A stretch of 64,000 bases of DNA from contig NZ_JAKRNM010000001.1 of the NCBI RefSeq assembly GCF_022346995.1, positions 558,001 through 622,000 on the forward strand, read 5' to 3'. A program made the translations under genes and the position numbers. The stretch comes from Paenibacillus sp. ACRRY. GTDB taxonomy: Bacteria > Bacillota > Bacilli > Paenibacillales > Paenibacillaceae. The notes under the pieces were generated by a model. It saw only the letters and a list, made by a program, of their open reading frames with translations, searched no databases and was not told the DNA's origin. This document shows positions 43,332-53,244 of this stretch, in pieces (the stretch's first letter is position 1; each line of letters opens with the position of its first letter).

Positions 43332-45338
43332 ATGAACGCCCGATTAAGCATTCCAATGGAAGAATCATGGGTATTTCAGGCAGATACGAAGAGTGAAGGA
43401 TTGGAGCATAAATGGTATGAGGATGGTCCTCCTCAAGGAGAACAGATCCGTATACCGCACACGTGGAATGTGCAAAATGGATTGCAGGAATTTCGCGGAA
43501 CAGGCTGGTACAGCTGCATCTTTTTTGCACCGGCTGAATGGGAGGGCAAGCTGCTGCGCCTGCAGTTCGATGCGGTATATCGTGATGCGGTCGTTTGGGT
43601 TAATGGACAAAAAGTGGGGGAACATGCCGACTCAGGATACACCTCGTTTGTTTTAGCAATCACAAGCCATGTTGTCTACGGAGAAAACAACAGGATTGTG
43701 GTATCGGCCAATAATGAGAATAGTCAAACAGCTCTTCCGATAGGAAATAGCTTTGACTGGGCCGACGACGGCGGAATTATACGCGGCGTATCCCTTATTG
43801 TGAGTGGTTCCACAGCAATTGATTACACCAAAATCCAGGCAGTCCCTGTCTTTGACGAAGATGGGGAAGCGGCTGATTCCCCTTATGGTTTATTATCCGG
43901 TGAGATTCACTTGTGGGAGCAAAATAGCGGGATAAATAATCAAGCTTTGAAGCTTTGTGTAAACGTCACGTGTGACGATGGCACAACAATTGCGACTACA
44001 TGGAAGATGTTGAGCCAGGAAGACGGTTTGCGCTTCAAGGACATCAAGGTGAATAACCTCAAGTTGTGGCATTTTGACCATCCTCACTTATACAAGGTGA
44101 ATCTTGCTCTGTTTGTGGAAGATATAATCTCGGATGAAGTATCCACCGAGGTTGGCTTCAGGGAAATTCGCTCAGAAGGCAATACATTGCTTCTTAACCG
44201 AGAGCCGGTTCGTCTTATGGGGGTGGAATGGATGCCTGGATCACACCCGAATCGAGGCATGGCTGAAACGACGAGCCAACTGGCGGAGATGCTACGACAT
44301 ATCAAAGCGGCCAACTGCGTTATTACGCGTTTTCATTGGCAGCAAGATAGCAAGTTGCTGGAATGGTGTGACCGTAACGGTCTATTGGTACAGGAAGAGG
44401 TACCGCACTGGCAGACGCCGCATGATCCAGACGACGATTGGATACGCACGTCCGTGCAGCATGCCCGCGAAATGATTAATCGACATTACAATCATCCCTG
44501 TATTTATGCCTGGGGATTAGGTAACGAGGTCAATGGGCAATCTCCCGTAACGGTCCGTTATTTTGAGAAACTCAAAACACTTGTCCACGATCTGGATGAC
44601 ACCCGATTAATTAACTACGTTTCCAATACGGTTCATGAAAATCCCTCCATGGATGCTACTGGCGTAGGTGATGTCATTATGTGGAATGATTACATCGGAA
44701 CATGGCATGGCGATTTAGATCGGCCAGCAGTCATCAAAGACATTACAGAGACGTATCCGAATAAACCTGTGATCGTTGCTGAATATGGACTATGTGAGCC
44801 TGCTTATGAGGGTGGTGATGAACGACGGAAGCAAATCCTCACAGACAACACGGTGGAATACCGAAAACATCCTGGGATTGCTGCTCTCATCTATTTCAGT
44901 CTGAACGATTATCGGACACAGATGGGCGAAGCAGGTGAAGGCATGCTGCGCCAACGTGTGCACGGCTCCATGTATCTGGATGGCAAGCCTAAACCATCCT
45001 ACGAAGCTTTACGTCAATTGGCCTCTCCGATTCATGTATCTGTAAATCTCGAAAGTAGAGTGGGTAGAGTAAGAGTAACGATAGTTACTTCAAACGATAT
45101 CCCGTGTTATAAGGTATCTGGTTATACGTTAAAACTTATAGATTCACTCGATGTTTGCTATACAAAAGAGATCCCGGATTTAGAGCCCGGTGAGCAATGT
45201 GTTTTGCATTTAGCAGACATACCTCAAAATAGGTGGGATGATATCCTATTAGAGGTTCAAAGACCGACCGGCTTTTCAGTCATAACGGGTTCATTACGCA
45301 GTTTTGCCGGTCATTTAACAGATCATCTGGTTCCATAA
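43332..45338 (+). CDS. GH2 family glycoside hydrolase (beta-galactosidase/glucuronidase type)
   Basis: A 668-residue cytoplasmic enzyme. It has the GH2 sugar-binding jelly roll (GTGWYSCIFFAP, VWVNGQKVGEHADSGYTSF), an immunoglobulin-like domain, and the barrel with acid/base E in WGLGNEVNG and nucleophile E in VIVAEYGL. VGFREIRSEGNTLLLNREPV is the usual domain boundary. The exact sugar (galactoside, glucuronide or mannoside) cannot be fixed. ATG follows GAGAGG by seven bases. It is convergent with an AraC gene whose 3' end carries this gene's terminator. Confidence 0.9.
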   Translation: MNARLSIPMEESWVFQADTKSEGLEHKWYEDGPPQGEQIRIPHTWNVQNGLQEFRGTGWYSCIFFAPAEWEGKLLRLQFDAVYRDAVVWVNGQKVGEHADSGYTSFVLAITSHVVYGENNRIVVSANNENSQTALPIGNSFDWADDGGIIRGVSLIVSGSTAIDYTKIQAVPVFDEDGEAADSPYGLLSGEIHLWEQNSGINNQALKLCVNVTCDDGTTIATTWKMLSQEDGLRFKDIKVNNLKLWHFDHPHLYKVNLALFVEDIISDEVSTEVGFREIRSEGNTLLLNREPVRLMGVEWMPGSHPNRGMAETTSQLAEMLRHIKAANCVITRFHWQQDSKLLEWCDRNGLLVQEEVPHWQTPHDPDDDWIRTSVQHAREMINRHYNHPCIYAWGLGNEVNGQSPVTVRYFEKLKTLVHDLDDTRLINYVSNTVHENPSMDATGVGDVIMWNDYIGTWHGDLDRPAVIKDITETYPNKPVIVAEYGLCEPAYEGGDERRKQILTDNTVEYRKHPGIAALIYFSLNDYRTQMGEAGEGMLRQRVHGSMYLDGKPKPSYEALRQLASPIHVSVNLESRVGRVRVTIVTSNDIPCYKVSGYTLKLIDSLDVCYTKEIPDLEPGEQCVLHLADIPQNRWDDILLEVQRPTGFSVITGSLRSFAGHLTDHLVP

Positions 45339-45366
45339 TTGGTGATTTCATTTCTTATATCTTAGG

Positions 45367-46260
45367 TCAACCTTTTGGGATGCTCCGATATTCGGTCGGG
45401 GAGCATCCCATTATTTTTTTGAACAACCTTGAGAAGTAATAGGGATCTTTGATACCAACAGATCCGGCTATTTCTTTTACGCTTTTATCCGATAAGGCTA
45501 ACATCTGTCCAGCTCGCTGCATCTTCAGTCTGAGATAGAACTCAATCGGGGGCACGCCTGTTTCCTTGTTGAACAAGTAAATCAAATGTTGCTTGGACAG
45601 TCCTAAATGACTTGCCAAATTCGGAAGTGAAAGGGACTCGGTCATCCGATCCGTCATATATTGCACGGCTTGTTCCAAATAACGTTCACTTTTACGATCT
45701 TGAAGCGAGTGCATCAAACTAAAACCCACTTGATTGATGAGGTGCCGAATACATTGTGATACATAGATCTGATTGTTCATGGCGTAAGGTTTATCTGACA
45801 ACATGCCATAACATTGTTCAACATCCTCGAGCCACCTTGCGTGCAAGTTTAATGTAAAAGGGAGCGGTCCGTTATCTAGGGAGTATGTTTGAATTAGAGA
45901 TTCTGCATCTGTCCCTGTAAGGTGCATCCAGTAAATGGTCCATGGATTTTCATTCGATGCACCATATCGATGAGGGGTTTCCGCTGGGATAACGATAAGC
46001 TGCCTCGGTTCAATTCGAACAGATCTGTGGGTTTCCACCCAACCTTCGCCTTTGACGCAGTAAATGAGAATATGAGTTGCACAACCCTTGGGCCTTTCTC
46101 TGTAATGAAATTTTGCATCAGGAAAAAAACCGATATCGCTCACATGGAAATGTTTTGTTAATGCATGATTTTGTAATTCTTTGAGCATAAATTCAGGTTG
46201 TATAAAAATCTTTTCTTCTTCAAATCCATCTGGCTTCATGTTCAAGTTCGCCTCTGCCAT
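45367..46260 (-). CDS. AraC family regulator, candidate regulator of the DUF5107-TPR gene
   Basis: A 297-residue regulator with an N-terminal cupin domain (THILIYCVKGEGWVETH, VIPAETPHRYGAS) and a C-terminal helix-turn-helix pair (LPNLASHLGLSKQHLIYLF, KEIAGSVGIKDPYYFSRLF, closing GCSPTEYR). It is divergent from the DUF5107-TPR gene (174 bases apart) and convergent with the GH2 gene, so control of a small glycoside-related regulon is likely. ATG is five bases after AAGGGGA. Sugar ligand unknown. Confidence 0.9.
   Translation of the reverse strand: MAEANLNMKPDGFEEEKIFIQPEFMLKELQNHALTKHFHVSDIGFFPDAKFHYRERPKGCATHILIYCVKGEGWVETHRSVRIEPRQLIVIPAETPHRYGASNENPWTIYWMHLTGTDAESLIQTYSLDNGPLPFTLNLHARWLEDVEQCYGMLSDKPYAMNNQIYVSQCIRHLINQVGFSLMHSLQDRKSERYLEQAVQYMTDRMTESLSLPNLASHLGLSKQHLIYLFNKETGVPPIEFYLRLKMQRAGQMLALSDKSVKEIAGSVGIKDPYYFSRLFKKIMGCSPTEYRSIPKG
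45377..45420 (+). terminator. Terminator of the GH2 gene, inside the AraC coding region
   Basis: GGGATGCTCC (45377-45386) / GGAGCATCCC (45400-45409) followed by ATTATTTTTTT. It lies within the last 55 bases of the opposite-strand AraC gene, where the stem encodes the conserved GCSPTEYR region. Confidence 0.8.
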
Positions 46261-46434
46261 AAAAATCCCCTTACTTAAGAATATGATTTAATATTATCAT
46301 AATACCCCTTGATAAGAAGGTCGTTATTGAAATTAAGTTTAAGAATATAATCCATCAACTACCGACTTTCGTTAATTGTATAAAAGGGGGAGTGGCATTT
46401 AAATTAAATGTATAACCCAAAGGAGGATCTCGAT

Positions 46435-49400
46435 ATGAGTACAAAAGAGTCATCAGCTGTTTCTAAGGTGCGAGTCTGGGAGGAACAGGTTGAAATTCCC
46501 ACTTACGGAACTGGCAAACCTGACAAGAATCCCATGTTTCTGGAGAAGCGAGTGTACCAGGGGAGTTCCGGACGAGTCTACCCGCATCCGGTCATCGATA
46601 AAATCCTGGATGAGAAAAAATCCAGATCCTATTGCATGGCCATTCTTGAGAACGAATACGTTCGCGTCGAAATGTTGCCTGAAATTGGTGGGCGCATCTA
46701 CCGCGCATTAGATAAAACAAACAATTATGATTTCGTGTATTACAATCGTGTTATCAAACCGGCACTTGTTGGGCTTGCTGGCCCATGGATTTCAGGAGGT
46801 ATCGAATTTAACTGGCCGCAGCATCATCGACCGAATACGTTTGGGCCTGTACAGCACACGGCAACCGAGAATGAGGACGGCAGCGCAACCGTATGGGTTA
46901 GTGAGATTGATCGCATGTATGGCACAAAAGTAACCACTGGTTTCACATTACATCCAGGTAAGGCCTATATCGAAATTACGGCGCAAATGTACAACCGGAC
47001 CTCCGAGCCGCAAACCTTTTTGTGGTGGGCCAACCCGGCCGTGGCTGTCAACGATCATACACAAACCGTATTTCCACCTGATGTTACAGCTGTATTTGAC
47101 CACGGCAAACGGGATGTATCCAAATTCCCGATTGCTACAGGGACTTATTACAAAATGGATTATTCCGAAGGCGTCGATATCTCCAGGTACAAAAATATCC
47201 CGGTCCCGACTTCTTATATGGCATATAAATCAGACTACAATTTTGTAGGCGGTTACGACCATAGCGTGCAAGCAGGTTTGCTGCATGTAGCCAATCATCA
47301 TGTCTCTCCAGGCAAGAAGCAATGGACGTGGGGCAACGGTGAATTCGGCCAAGCCTGGGACCGTAGCCTGACGGATGAAGACGGGCCTTACATCGAGTTG
47401 ATGACTGGTGTATTCACCGACAACCAGCCTGATTTTACTTGGCTCCAGCCGTATGAAGAAAAGTCGTTTACCCAATATTTCATGCCGTACAAAAACATTG
47501 GGGTCGTCAAAAATGCTTCCGTGGACGCAGCAGTGAATTTGGAAGTGGATGAACAGCTCCGAGTGGCGACGGTTATGGCCTATGCTACATCGGTCTTTGA
47601 AGGAGCAACCATAACATTGAAGGGACGTAAGCGGACCTATGTCAATGATGTTGCCACCATTTCACCAGAATCAACTTACAAAACCATCATTACCTTGGAC
47701 GATGAAGATCAACCACATGACTTGCTTGTCACAGTTCGAGATGCCAAGCATAATCTGCTCATCAGCTACAAGCCAGCGAAACCATCCATCGAACAGATTC
47801 CGGATGCCGCCAAACCGCTTCCTCTCCCCGAAGAACTGAAAAGTACAGAACAGTTGTATCTTGCCGGTCTTCATTTGGAGCAGTACAGGCACGCTACGTT
47901 TGAACCGGAAAGCTATTATCAAGAAGGATTGAGAAGAGATGCTTCTGATATTCGTCTCAACATTGCTTATGGAACATTGCTGCTTCGCAGAGGGGTTTTG
48001 GAGAAAGCGGAAACTCATTTCCGTAAGGCGATTGAGTCATTGACCTGGCGAAATCCCAATCCGTATGACAGTGAAGCTTACTATCAACTTGGCTTAACAC
48101 TCCGGCTCCAAGAACGAAATGAAGAGGCTTTCAAATCGTTTTATAAGGCAGTGTGGTCTGCAGCATATCAGGATAGTGGCTACTACGCATTAAGCCAGAT
48201 TGCTTCCGAGCAGGGGGCATATATAGAAGCACTGGATCTGGTAGAACGTGCATTGATTCGCAATACAAGAAACTACAAATCAAGGCTCGTAAAAACGGTA
48301 CTGCTTCGCAAGTTGGGTCGTTATGAAGAAGCTATTGCGTTTGCAGACGAAACGCTGACGATGGACATTGCGGATTTTGGTGCTAGACATGAGAAATTCA
48401 TGAATCTCGAAGCCATGGGAAAAAGTGAAGAGGCTCTTTACGTACAATCTGAGCTTCGACGATTTATGAGAGGTGACGCACATAATTACTTGAACCTGGC
48501 TTGGGATTATGCAGGAAGTGGTTTCTATGAGGAAGCATCCCAGCTGTTAGAAGAAATTTCATCCAAACAGGATGGATTGGCATATCCAATGGTTCATTAC
48601 ACACTTGCCTATGTCTATGACAAGATGGGACTCACTGAAAAAGCAGAACATGAACGTCAGCTTGGAGGAACTGCTGCACCGGATTACTGTTTCCCGAACA
48701 GCCTGTTTGATCTAAGTGTATTGCTTCATACAGTCCACAAAAATCCATCTGACAGTATGGCCCATTATTATTTAGGTAACTTTTATTATGATAAAAAACG
48801 AGCGGAAGAGGCCATAAAGCACTGGGAGATTTCCATTGGCCTTGAACATCAATTCGCCACGGCTCACCGCAATCTTGCGCTGGCCTATTATAACAAACGT
48901 CATGACGCAGAGGCTTCATTGCAATCGCTTCATCAGGCGTTTGAATGTGATAAGGATGATGCCCGAGTATTTTACGAGCTCGATCAGCTGCTTAAGAAAA
49001 CGGGCGTTTCTGCACAAGAACGATTAACAAAACTTCAGGAACATATGCACCTGGTCGAACATCGTGACGACCTATATCTCGAATATATTACGCTGCTGAA
49101 TACGCTAGGCAAACATAATGAAGCACTGTCTTTATTATTAAGTCGTCGTTTTCACCCTTGGGAAGGCGGAGAGGGAAAAACAACAGGACAATATACACTT
49201 GCTCTCGTTGAGCTTGCCAAGAAGGAGAATGCCCGTCAATCCTATCAAGAGGCCGTTTCACTGCTTCAACGGGCGCTTCAATATCCGGAGAATCTGGGTG
49301 AAGGCAAACTTGAAGGCGCACAAGAGAACAATATTCATTATGAGCTGGGCATGGCCTATCAGGGACTCGGACAGCTAGAAGAGGCTGTTTATCATTGGAA

Positions 49401-49782
49401 ACTCGCTTCGGAGGGGCTCGAGGAACCAGCCAGTGCGATGTATTACAATGATCAGCCACCAGAGATGATATTCTATCAAGGGCTTGCGTGGGGTCAATTA
49501 AACCATTCGAAAGAAGCCAAGCGCCGATTTAACAAGCTGATGGATTACGCAGAAAGACATCTTTTTGATGATGTGAAAATCGATTACTTTGCTGTATCCC
49601 TACCAGATTTTCTGGTATTTGAAGATGATTTGAATAAGCGAAATCAAACCCACTGCTTGTTTATGCTTGGCCTTGGATTACTGGGGCTTGGGAATAAAGA
49701 AGAGGCCAAAAAACGATTTAATGAAGCGTTACAGTTGGAGCCTAACCACCAGGGAGCGAAAATCCACTTGAAATTATGTTAA
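46435..49782 (+). CDS. DUF5107 domain protein with long TPR array
   Basis: A 1115-residue cytoplasmic protein. The first 400 residues form DUF5107, with a mutarotase-like beta-sandwich signature (LENEYVRVEMLPEIGGRIYR, GGIEFNWPQHHRPNTFGP, TLHPGKAYIEI, LMTGVFTDNQPDFTWL). From about residue 490 to the end there are ten or more TPR units (examples YYQLGLTLRLQERNEEAFK, HYYLGNFYYDKKRAEEAIKH, MLGLGLLGLGNKEEAKKRF). The first domain suggests binding or reshaping of a sugar; the TPR part suggests a partner or polymer. The histidine/aspartate-rich pocket is compatible with catalysis but no reaction is known to me. ATG 46435 is eight bases after AAAGGAGG. Confidence 0.85.
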   Translation: MSTKESSAVSKVRVWEEQVEIPTYGTGKPDKNPMFLEKRVYQGSSGRVYPHPVIDKILDEKKSRSYCMAILENEYVRVEMLPEIGGRIYRALDKTNNYDFVYYNRVIKPALVGLAGPWISGGIEFNWPQHHRPNTFGPVQHTATENEDGSATVWVSEIDRMYGTKVTTGFTLHPGKAYIEITAQMYNRTSEPQTFLWWANPAVAVNDHTQTVFPPDVTAVFDHGKRDVSKFPIATGTYYKMDYSEGVDISRYKNIPVPTSYMAYKSDYNFVGGYDHSVQAGLLHVANHHVSPGKKQWTWGNGEFGQAWDRSLTDEDGPYIELMTGVFTDNQPDFTWLQPYEEKSFTQYFMPYKNIGVVKNASVDAAVNLEVDEQLRVATVMAYATSVFEGATITLKGRKRTYVNDVATISPESTYKTIITLDDEDQPHDLLVTVRDAKHNLLISYKPAKPSIEQIPDAAKPLPLPEELKSTEQLYLAGLHLEQYRHATFEPESYYQEGLRRDASDIRLNIAYGTLLLRRGVLEKAETHFRKAIESLTWRNPNPYDSEAYYQLGLTLRLQERNEEAFKSFYKAVWSAAYQDSGYYALSQIASEQGAYIEALDLVERALIRNTRNYKSRLVKTVLLRKLGRYEEAIAFADETLTMDIADFGARHEKFMNLEAMGKSEEALYVQSELRRFMRGDAHNYLNLAWDYAGSGFYEEASQLLEEISSKQDGLAYPMVHYTLAYVYDKMGLTEKAEHERQLGGTAAPDYCFPNSLFDLSVLLHTVHKNPSDSMAHYYLGNFYYDKKRAEEAIKHWEISIGLEHQFATAHRNLALAYYNKRHDAEASLQSLHQAFECDKDDARVFYELDQLLKKTGVSAQERLTKLQEHMHLVEHRDDLYLEYITLLNTLGKHNEALSLLLSRRFHPWEGGEGKTTGQYTLALVELAKKENARQSYQEAVSLLQRALQYPENLGEGKLEGAQENNIHYELGMAYQGLGQLEEAVYHWKLASEGLEEPASAMYYNDQPPEMIFYQGLAWGQLNHSKEAKRRFNKLMDYAERHLFDDVKIDYFAVSLPDFLVFEDDLNKRNQTHCLFMLGLGLLGLGNKEEAKKRFNEALQLEPNHQGAKIHLKLC

Positions 49783-49826
49783 GTATATATGGATAAAACT
49801 CATTGGCAGTAGAGTAACCACAAGGA

Positions 49827-49857
49827 AAATCCGGGACAACCAGTTCCGGATTTTTTT
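49827..49857 (+). terminator. Intrinsic terminator
   Basis: AAATCCGG / CCGGATTT hairpin and seven T after the DUF5107 gene. Confidence 0.9.
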
Positions 49858-49964
49858 GTATCCATTATGAAAGCAGTGAGTCAACCTAATCGGGATGAAA
49901 ACTAGGGAGGAATTAGGAAAAACATTTTATGGTGATCGTGCTTCGAATTAATCCATACGTACAG

Positions 49965-51233
49965 TTATTTAGTCCATATTAATCTTTGATGAAGTAATCC
50001 ATCGGAGTCTTTATTTTCTCCCACGACAAAATCGGTCATATGGTACGTTAGATATTCTTCGTACTTGCTTTCGGTTTTGAGAAGGAGCTCATGGACGTTG
50101 TAAATACCTACAGGAATATCATCCAGAATTAGGCTGGCCAAGGCAGCATAAATGCCGCATGCGACTTGAAAATACGTGGCATTTGTTTTGTACTGGGCAT
50201 AAATGCTACTACTTTTCATCGAATTATACATAAACTTTTCATGATCCTCGTAAACCAAAAGAACTCCAACGAGATCTGCACCTTCTACCTCCCCGTTATC
50301 TGGATCAATTATGCGCTGGTTCCAATTCCATAAATCGTCTACACGATCTAAATGGTTTCGAATTAAATTCGTTGTATACTCACTAACACGATAAATAAAT
50401 CCAATCTGCATATCAAATAACTCACCTAGTGTTAGCACTTCCTCATGCGGCATCAGACATCCGTAAAATTCCTTGTCTCCTAACCTTACTTTGTACTCCA
50501 TTGAATAGACTTGTTCATAAAAATAATGAGGCAAATGATTATGAACAAACATCGGAAAGCTTAATATGGCTTCATCCAGGAAACATTCGACTGACCAAGA
50601 AGTGTAAATGGTGTTAGGTTCAATTAATGTTTGGTCTGCAAAAAAGGATGTATCATGCTCAACAATGTAGCAGGCTAAAGGTTTTTTATCTGGATTTTCT
50701 TGCATGAGTTTTATAGCCATCCATTGTACGACACCAGGATTCATACCTGAGCATGTAATGGCCGTTGTCTGGGTGAAATCAGTTTTTCTAGTTTGATATT
50801 TAATATTTCGCTCTGCAAGGGGAAACCCGTGCAGGCTCTCGTTATTATCCACCTCCTCATTCTCAAGGGCAGAATTAACATATAATATGCCCAGTTCGTT
50901 ACAGCAGTTGAGCATCTCGATCGTATCGGCCCATGATACATCAATGACTACTTTTGTGTTTGTTTTAGTAAGGTGTTTCTGAAAGTCGCTGACATTTTTA
51001 AGATCCAGCTGTTGGATTTTGATTTGTTTCGAAAGATGGGGGAAGAGTTGATCATAATATGCTTTATCCTTTTGGTTCATATCAATGAGGTGGAATTGTG
51101 ATTGGTTAATGATAGAGTGTATAGGGTCATTATTATCTTGTACGGATTGATTAAGAATGGCTAATACCGCTTTAGCAGCACCTCCGCTGCTGCCTAGTAT
51201 CGTAATGGAAGGAGAGATTACAGAATCCAACAT
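49965..51233 (-). CDS. Saccharopine dehydrogenase / homospermidine synthase-like protein
   Basis: A 422-residue Rossmann-type enzyme. The N-terminal ITILGSSGGAAKAVLAIL is the NAD(P) loop; VVIDVSWADTIEMLNCCNEL and TCSGMNPGVVQWMAIKLM are close in form to homospermidine synthase and carboxynorspermidine/saccharopine dehydrogenases, which join amines through a Schiff base. An enzyme acting on polyamines or lysine-type substrates is therefore likely, the exact one open. ATG 51233 is seven bases after GAAGGAAG; an in-frame ATG at 51260 has no such site. Single gene. Confidence 0.78.
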   Translation of the reverse strand: MLDSVISPSITILGSSGGAAKAVLAILNQSVQDNNDPIHSIINQSQFHLIDMNQKDKAYYDQLFPHLSKQIKIQQLDLKNVSDFQKHLTKTNTKVVIDVSWADTIEMLNCCNELGILYVNSALENEEVDNNESLHGFPLAERNIKYQTRKTDFTQTTAITCSGMNPGVVQWMAIKLMQENPDKKPLACYIVEHDTSFFADQTLIEPNTIYTSWSVECFLDEAILSFPMFVHNHLPHYFYEQVYSMEYKVRLGDKEFYGCLMPHEEVLTLGELFDMQIGFIYRVSEYTTNLIRNHLDRVDDLWNWNQRIIDPDNGEVEGADLVGVLLVYEDHEKFMYNSMKSSSIYAQYKTNATYFQVACGIYAALASLILDDIPVGIYNVHELLLKTESKYEEYLTYHMTDFVVGENKDSDGLLHQRLIWTK

Positions 51234-51493
51234 CTTATCACTTCCTTCATAGTTATTCATGTCTATGTATTAATATATGATTCTACTAATCGCAACGATC
51301 GTGCTTCTACCTATTAAATAGAAGAGAAATAATAGATTAGAGGGACAGCTAATTAGCTGAACAGGATGTATGGGAAACCTTATCATAGTCGCGTTGAATT
51401 AACGGGTAGGACAGTTTAATGAAAGAAAAGGGATTACAATTACTGGCATGGAAATAATAGTAGTCAAATTAGATTATTAAATGGAGGGTGAAT

Positions 51494-52273
51494 ATGTTTC
51501 TAATTACTAATCCTAAAGTTTCTGGATTTACGCCCCAGTGGTCACAATTTAGAGGATTCTCAATCCTATTTGATAATCCATCAGACCGATTATTGCCCTT
51601 AGATGAAAGTAGAGAGCTGAGGTTACTTAGTTGTGATATTGAAACTGAAGAATTAAAATTATACAAAAGTTTATATCAAACTCTTACAATATTCACAGAA
51701 TTGAACAATGCATATTTGTTTTGCCCTTTGCCTTCCCATTCTTATCATGTGACGCTTTGGGATGGAATTAATGAAGCCAACGTTCAAGCTGTCTCACGCA
51801 AACATAGGTTCCAAGCCGAAGATCTGCTTGAAGGTTTACCGCATTCCTTGCTGAGAGAAAATGAGTTTCTCTGTACCGAAGACCAGCCGCTAAATATCAA
51901 CATGAAAGAACCCATTACGTTTCAATTTGATAGACTCCTAAAATGGGGGAATTCTGTGCTAGTAGCAAGTCTAAAACCTGCGAATTCTCATTCTCAAGCC
52001 ATCTTACATAAGATTGAAAAAGAAAGAAAATACCTCATCGAAGAGTATAAGAGACATTTCGGATTAAAAACGTGCGGATTTTCCTATACACCCCATGTCT
52101 CTCTAGGGTATTTCGCTAATAAAGAATTGGCTGAATTGACTACCTCCATGATTGATTCTTGGAATGAACATTTTTTAACAAACACCAAGGGAGAAACCAT
52201 TACTTTTACTAGCAGCAGTCTGTACGGTTTCAACGAAATGTCTACGTTCTTTAAAAAAGCTGCAGGAAATTAG
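51494..52273 (+). CDS. DUF1868-like 2H phosphoesterase
   Basis: A 259-residue protein with two H-x-T/S motifs in the right order: SYHVTLWDG (about residue 86) and YTPHVSLGYFAN (about residue 205). This is the signature of the 2H phosphoesterase fold, and CPLPSHSYHVTLWDG matches the DUF1868 subgroup. Such enzymes split or transfer RNA-type cyclic phosphates or nucleotide diesters; the true substrate is unknown. ATG 51494 follows GGAGGG; the GTG at 51488 overlaps that site. Confidence 0.75.
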   Translation: MFLITNPKVSGFTPQWSQFRGFSILFDNPSDRLLPLDESRELRLLSCDIETEELKLYKSLYQTLTIFTELNNAYLFCPLPSHSYHVTLWDGINEANVQAVSRKHRFQAEDLLEGLPHSLLRENEFLCTEDQPLNINMKEPITFQFDRLLKWGNSVLVASLKPANSHSQAILHKIEKERKYLIEEYKRHFGLKTCGFSYTPHVSLGYFANKELAELTTSMIDSWNEHFLTNTKGETITFTSSSLYGFNEMSTFFKKAAGN

Positions 52274-52466
52274 TTAAAAGCAGCATTCAAATCCTCATTA
52301 TGGGAAAAATAAAATATCCCAACAATGAGGTGATTGCATTTGATAAAAATAATTTTGACGTTCACAGTTCAAATGACGTTTCGACGAGATGGTCTTAATG
52401 GATATAGGGTAGATGATATAGTTAATAAGCTGAATTAAAAAGTTCCAAGCGACTAGGAGTGAAGCT

Positions 52467-53135
52467 ATGAAATTATTACTAACTTCTGCGGGCGTTAATA
52501 ACAAAAGCATACGCGACGCGTTAGTGGACATGTTGGACAAGCCGATCGCCGACTCCAACGCACTGTGTATTCCCACCGCAATGTACGGACACCCCTGGGT
52601 CGGACCTGGCGTCAATACCTGGCAGTTCATCAGCGGGAAATCCGAGAACCCCATGGTTGACCTGGGCTGGAAGTCTGTTGGTGTGTTAGAGCTCACCGCG
52701 CTGCCAAGCATCAGTAAAAACCGCTGGGTGCCGCTGGTTCAGGAAATAGACGTCCTGCTGGTGGCGGGCGGCGACGCACTCTTTCTGAACCACTGGATGC
52801 GGCAGTCCGGACTGGCAGACCTCTTACCATCGCTGCAGGCAGTTTATGTGGGAATGAGCGCGGGTAGTATGGTGATGGCACCCCACATTGGGGAATACTT
52901 TGTTGGCTGGGTTCCACCCGGCGGTGGTGATGCGACACTGGGTCTGGTTGACTTTGCAATTTTTCCGCATCTTGACCATGAAAAGCTTCCGGAAAACACT
53001 ATGGCTGCTGCTGAAAGATGGGCCGCTGGTATTCAAGGGCCTACATATGCGATTGATGATCAAACCGCCATCAAAGTGATCGATGGAACAGTAGAAGTTG
53101 TTTCCGAAGGGCATTGGAGGCATTTTACGTTATGA
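52467..53135 (+). CDS. Peptidase S51 family (dipeptidase E-like)
   Basis: A 222-residue serine peptidase-like protein. The nucleophile elbow is GMSAGSMVMAP, and VLLVAGGDALFLNHWMR is the preceding family motif; the late FAIFPHLDHEKLP carries the histidine expected in the triad. Family members cut Asp-X dipeptides or hydrolyse cyanophycin. Start ATG is seven bases after AGGAG. The first two thirds of the gene are visibly richer in G+C than the genes on both sides, which hints at recent transfer. A hairpin (CCTCATT / AATGAGG, 52292-52335) lies upstream without a clear U-tract. Confidence 0.85.
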   Translation: MKLLLTSAGVNNKSIRDALVDMLDKPIADSNALCIPTAMYGHPWVGPGVNTWQFISGKSENPMVDLGWKSVGVLELTALPSISKNRWVPLVQEIDVLLVAGGDALFLNHWMRQSGLADLLPSLQAVYVGMSAGSMVMAPHIGEYFVGWVPPGGGDATLGLVDFAIFPHLDHEKLPENTMAAAERWAAGIQGPTYAIDDQTAIKVIDGTVEVVSEGHWRHFTL

Positions 53136-53184
53136 TATTCACGCTGTTGGTGACATAAGGATAGAAAATAACAAATACAGGAGT

Positions 53185-53228
53185 TTGACTTTCATTTTAC
53201 TATATCGTATTATTCTAATATAACGATA
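53185..53228 (+). promoter_or_regulatory. Promoter with overlapping operator of the ArsR-CoADR operon
   Basis: TTGACT (53185-53190), 17-base spacer, TATTAT (53208-53213). A dyad with arms TATCGT (53203-53208) and ACGATA (53223-53228) overlaps the -10 box, as expected for a repressor site of the ArsR protein encoded 17 bases later. Confidence 0.75.
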
Positions 53229-53244
53229 CAGAGGGGGATTACGT

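Noticed and set aside
49933..51308. An 11-base direct repeat GATCGTGCTTC on both sides of the saccharopine-dehydrogenase-like gene, as an insertion mark.
   Set aside because: Too short and without further flanking similarity or mobile gene.
51345..51358. Palindrome CAGCTAATTAGCTG as an operator.
   Set aside because: Isolated, with no regulator gene or promoter nearby to support it.
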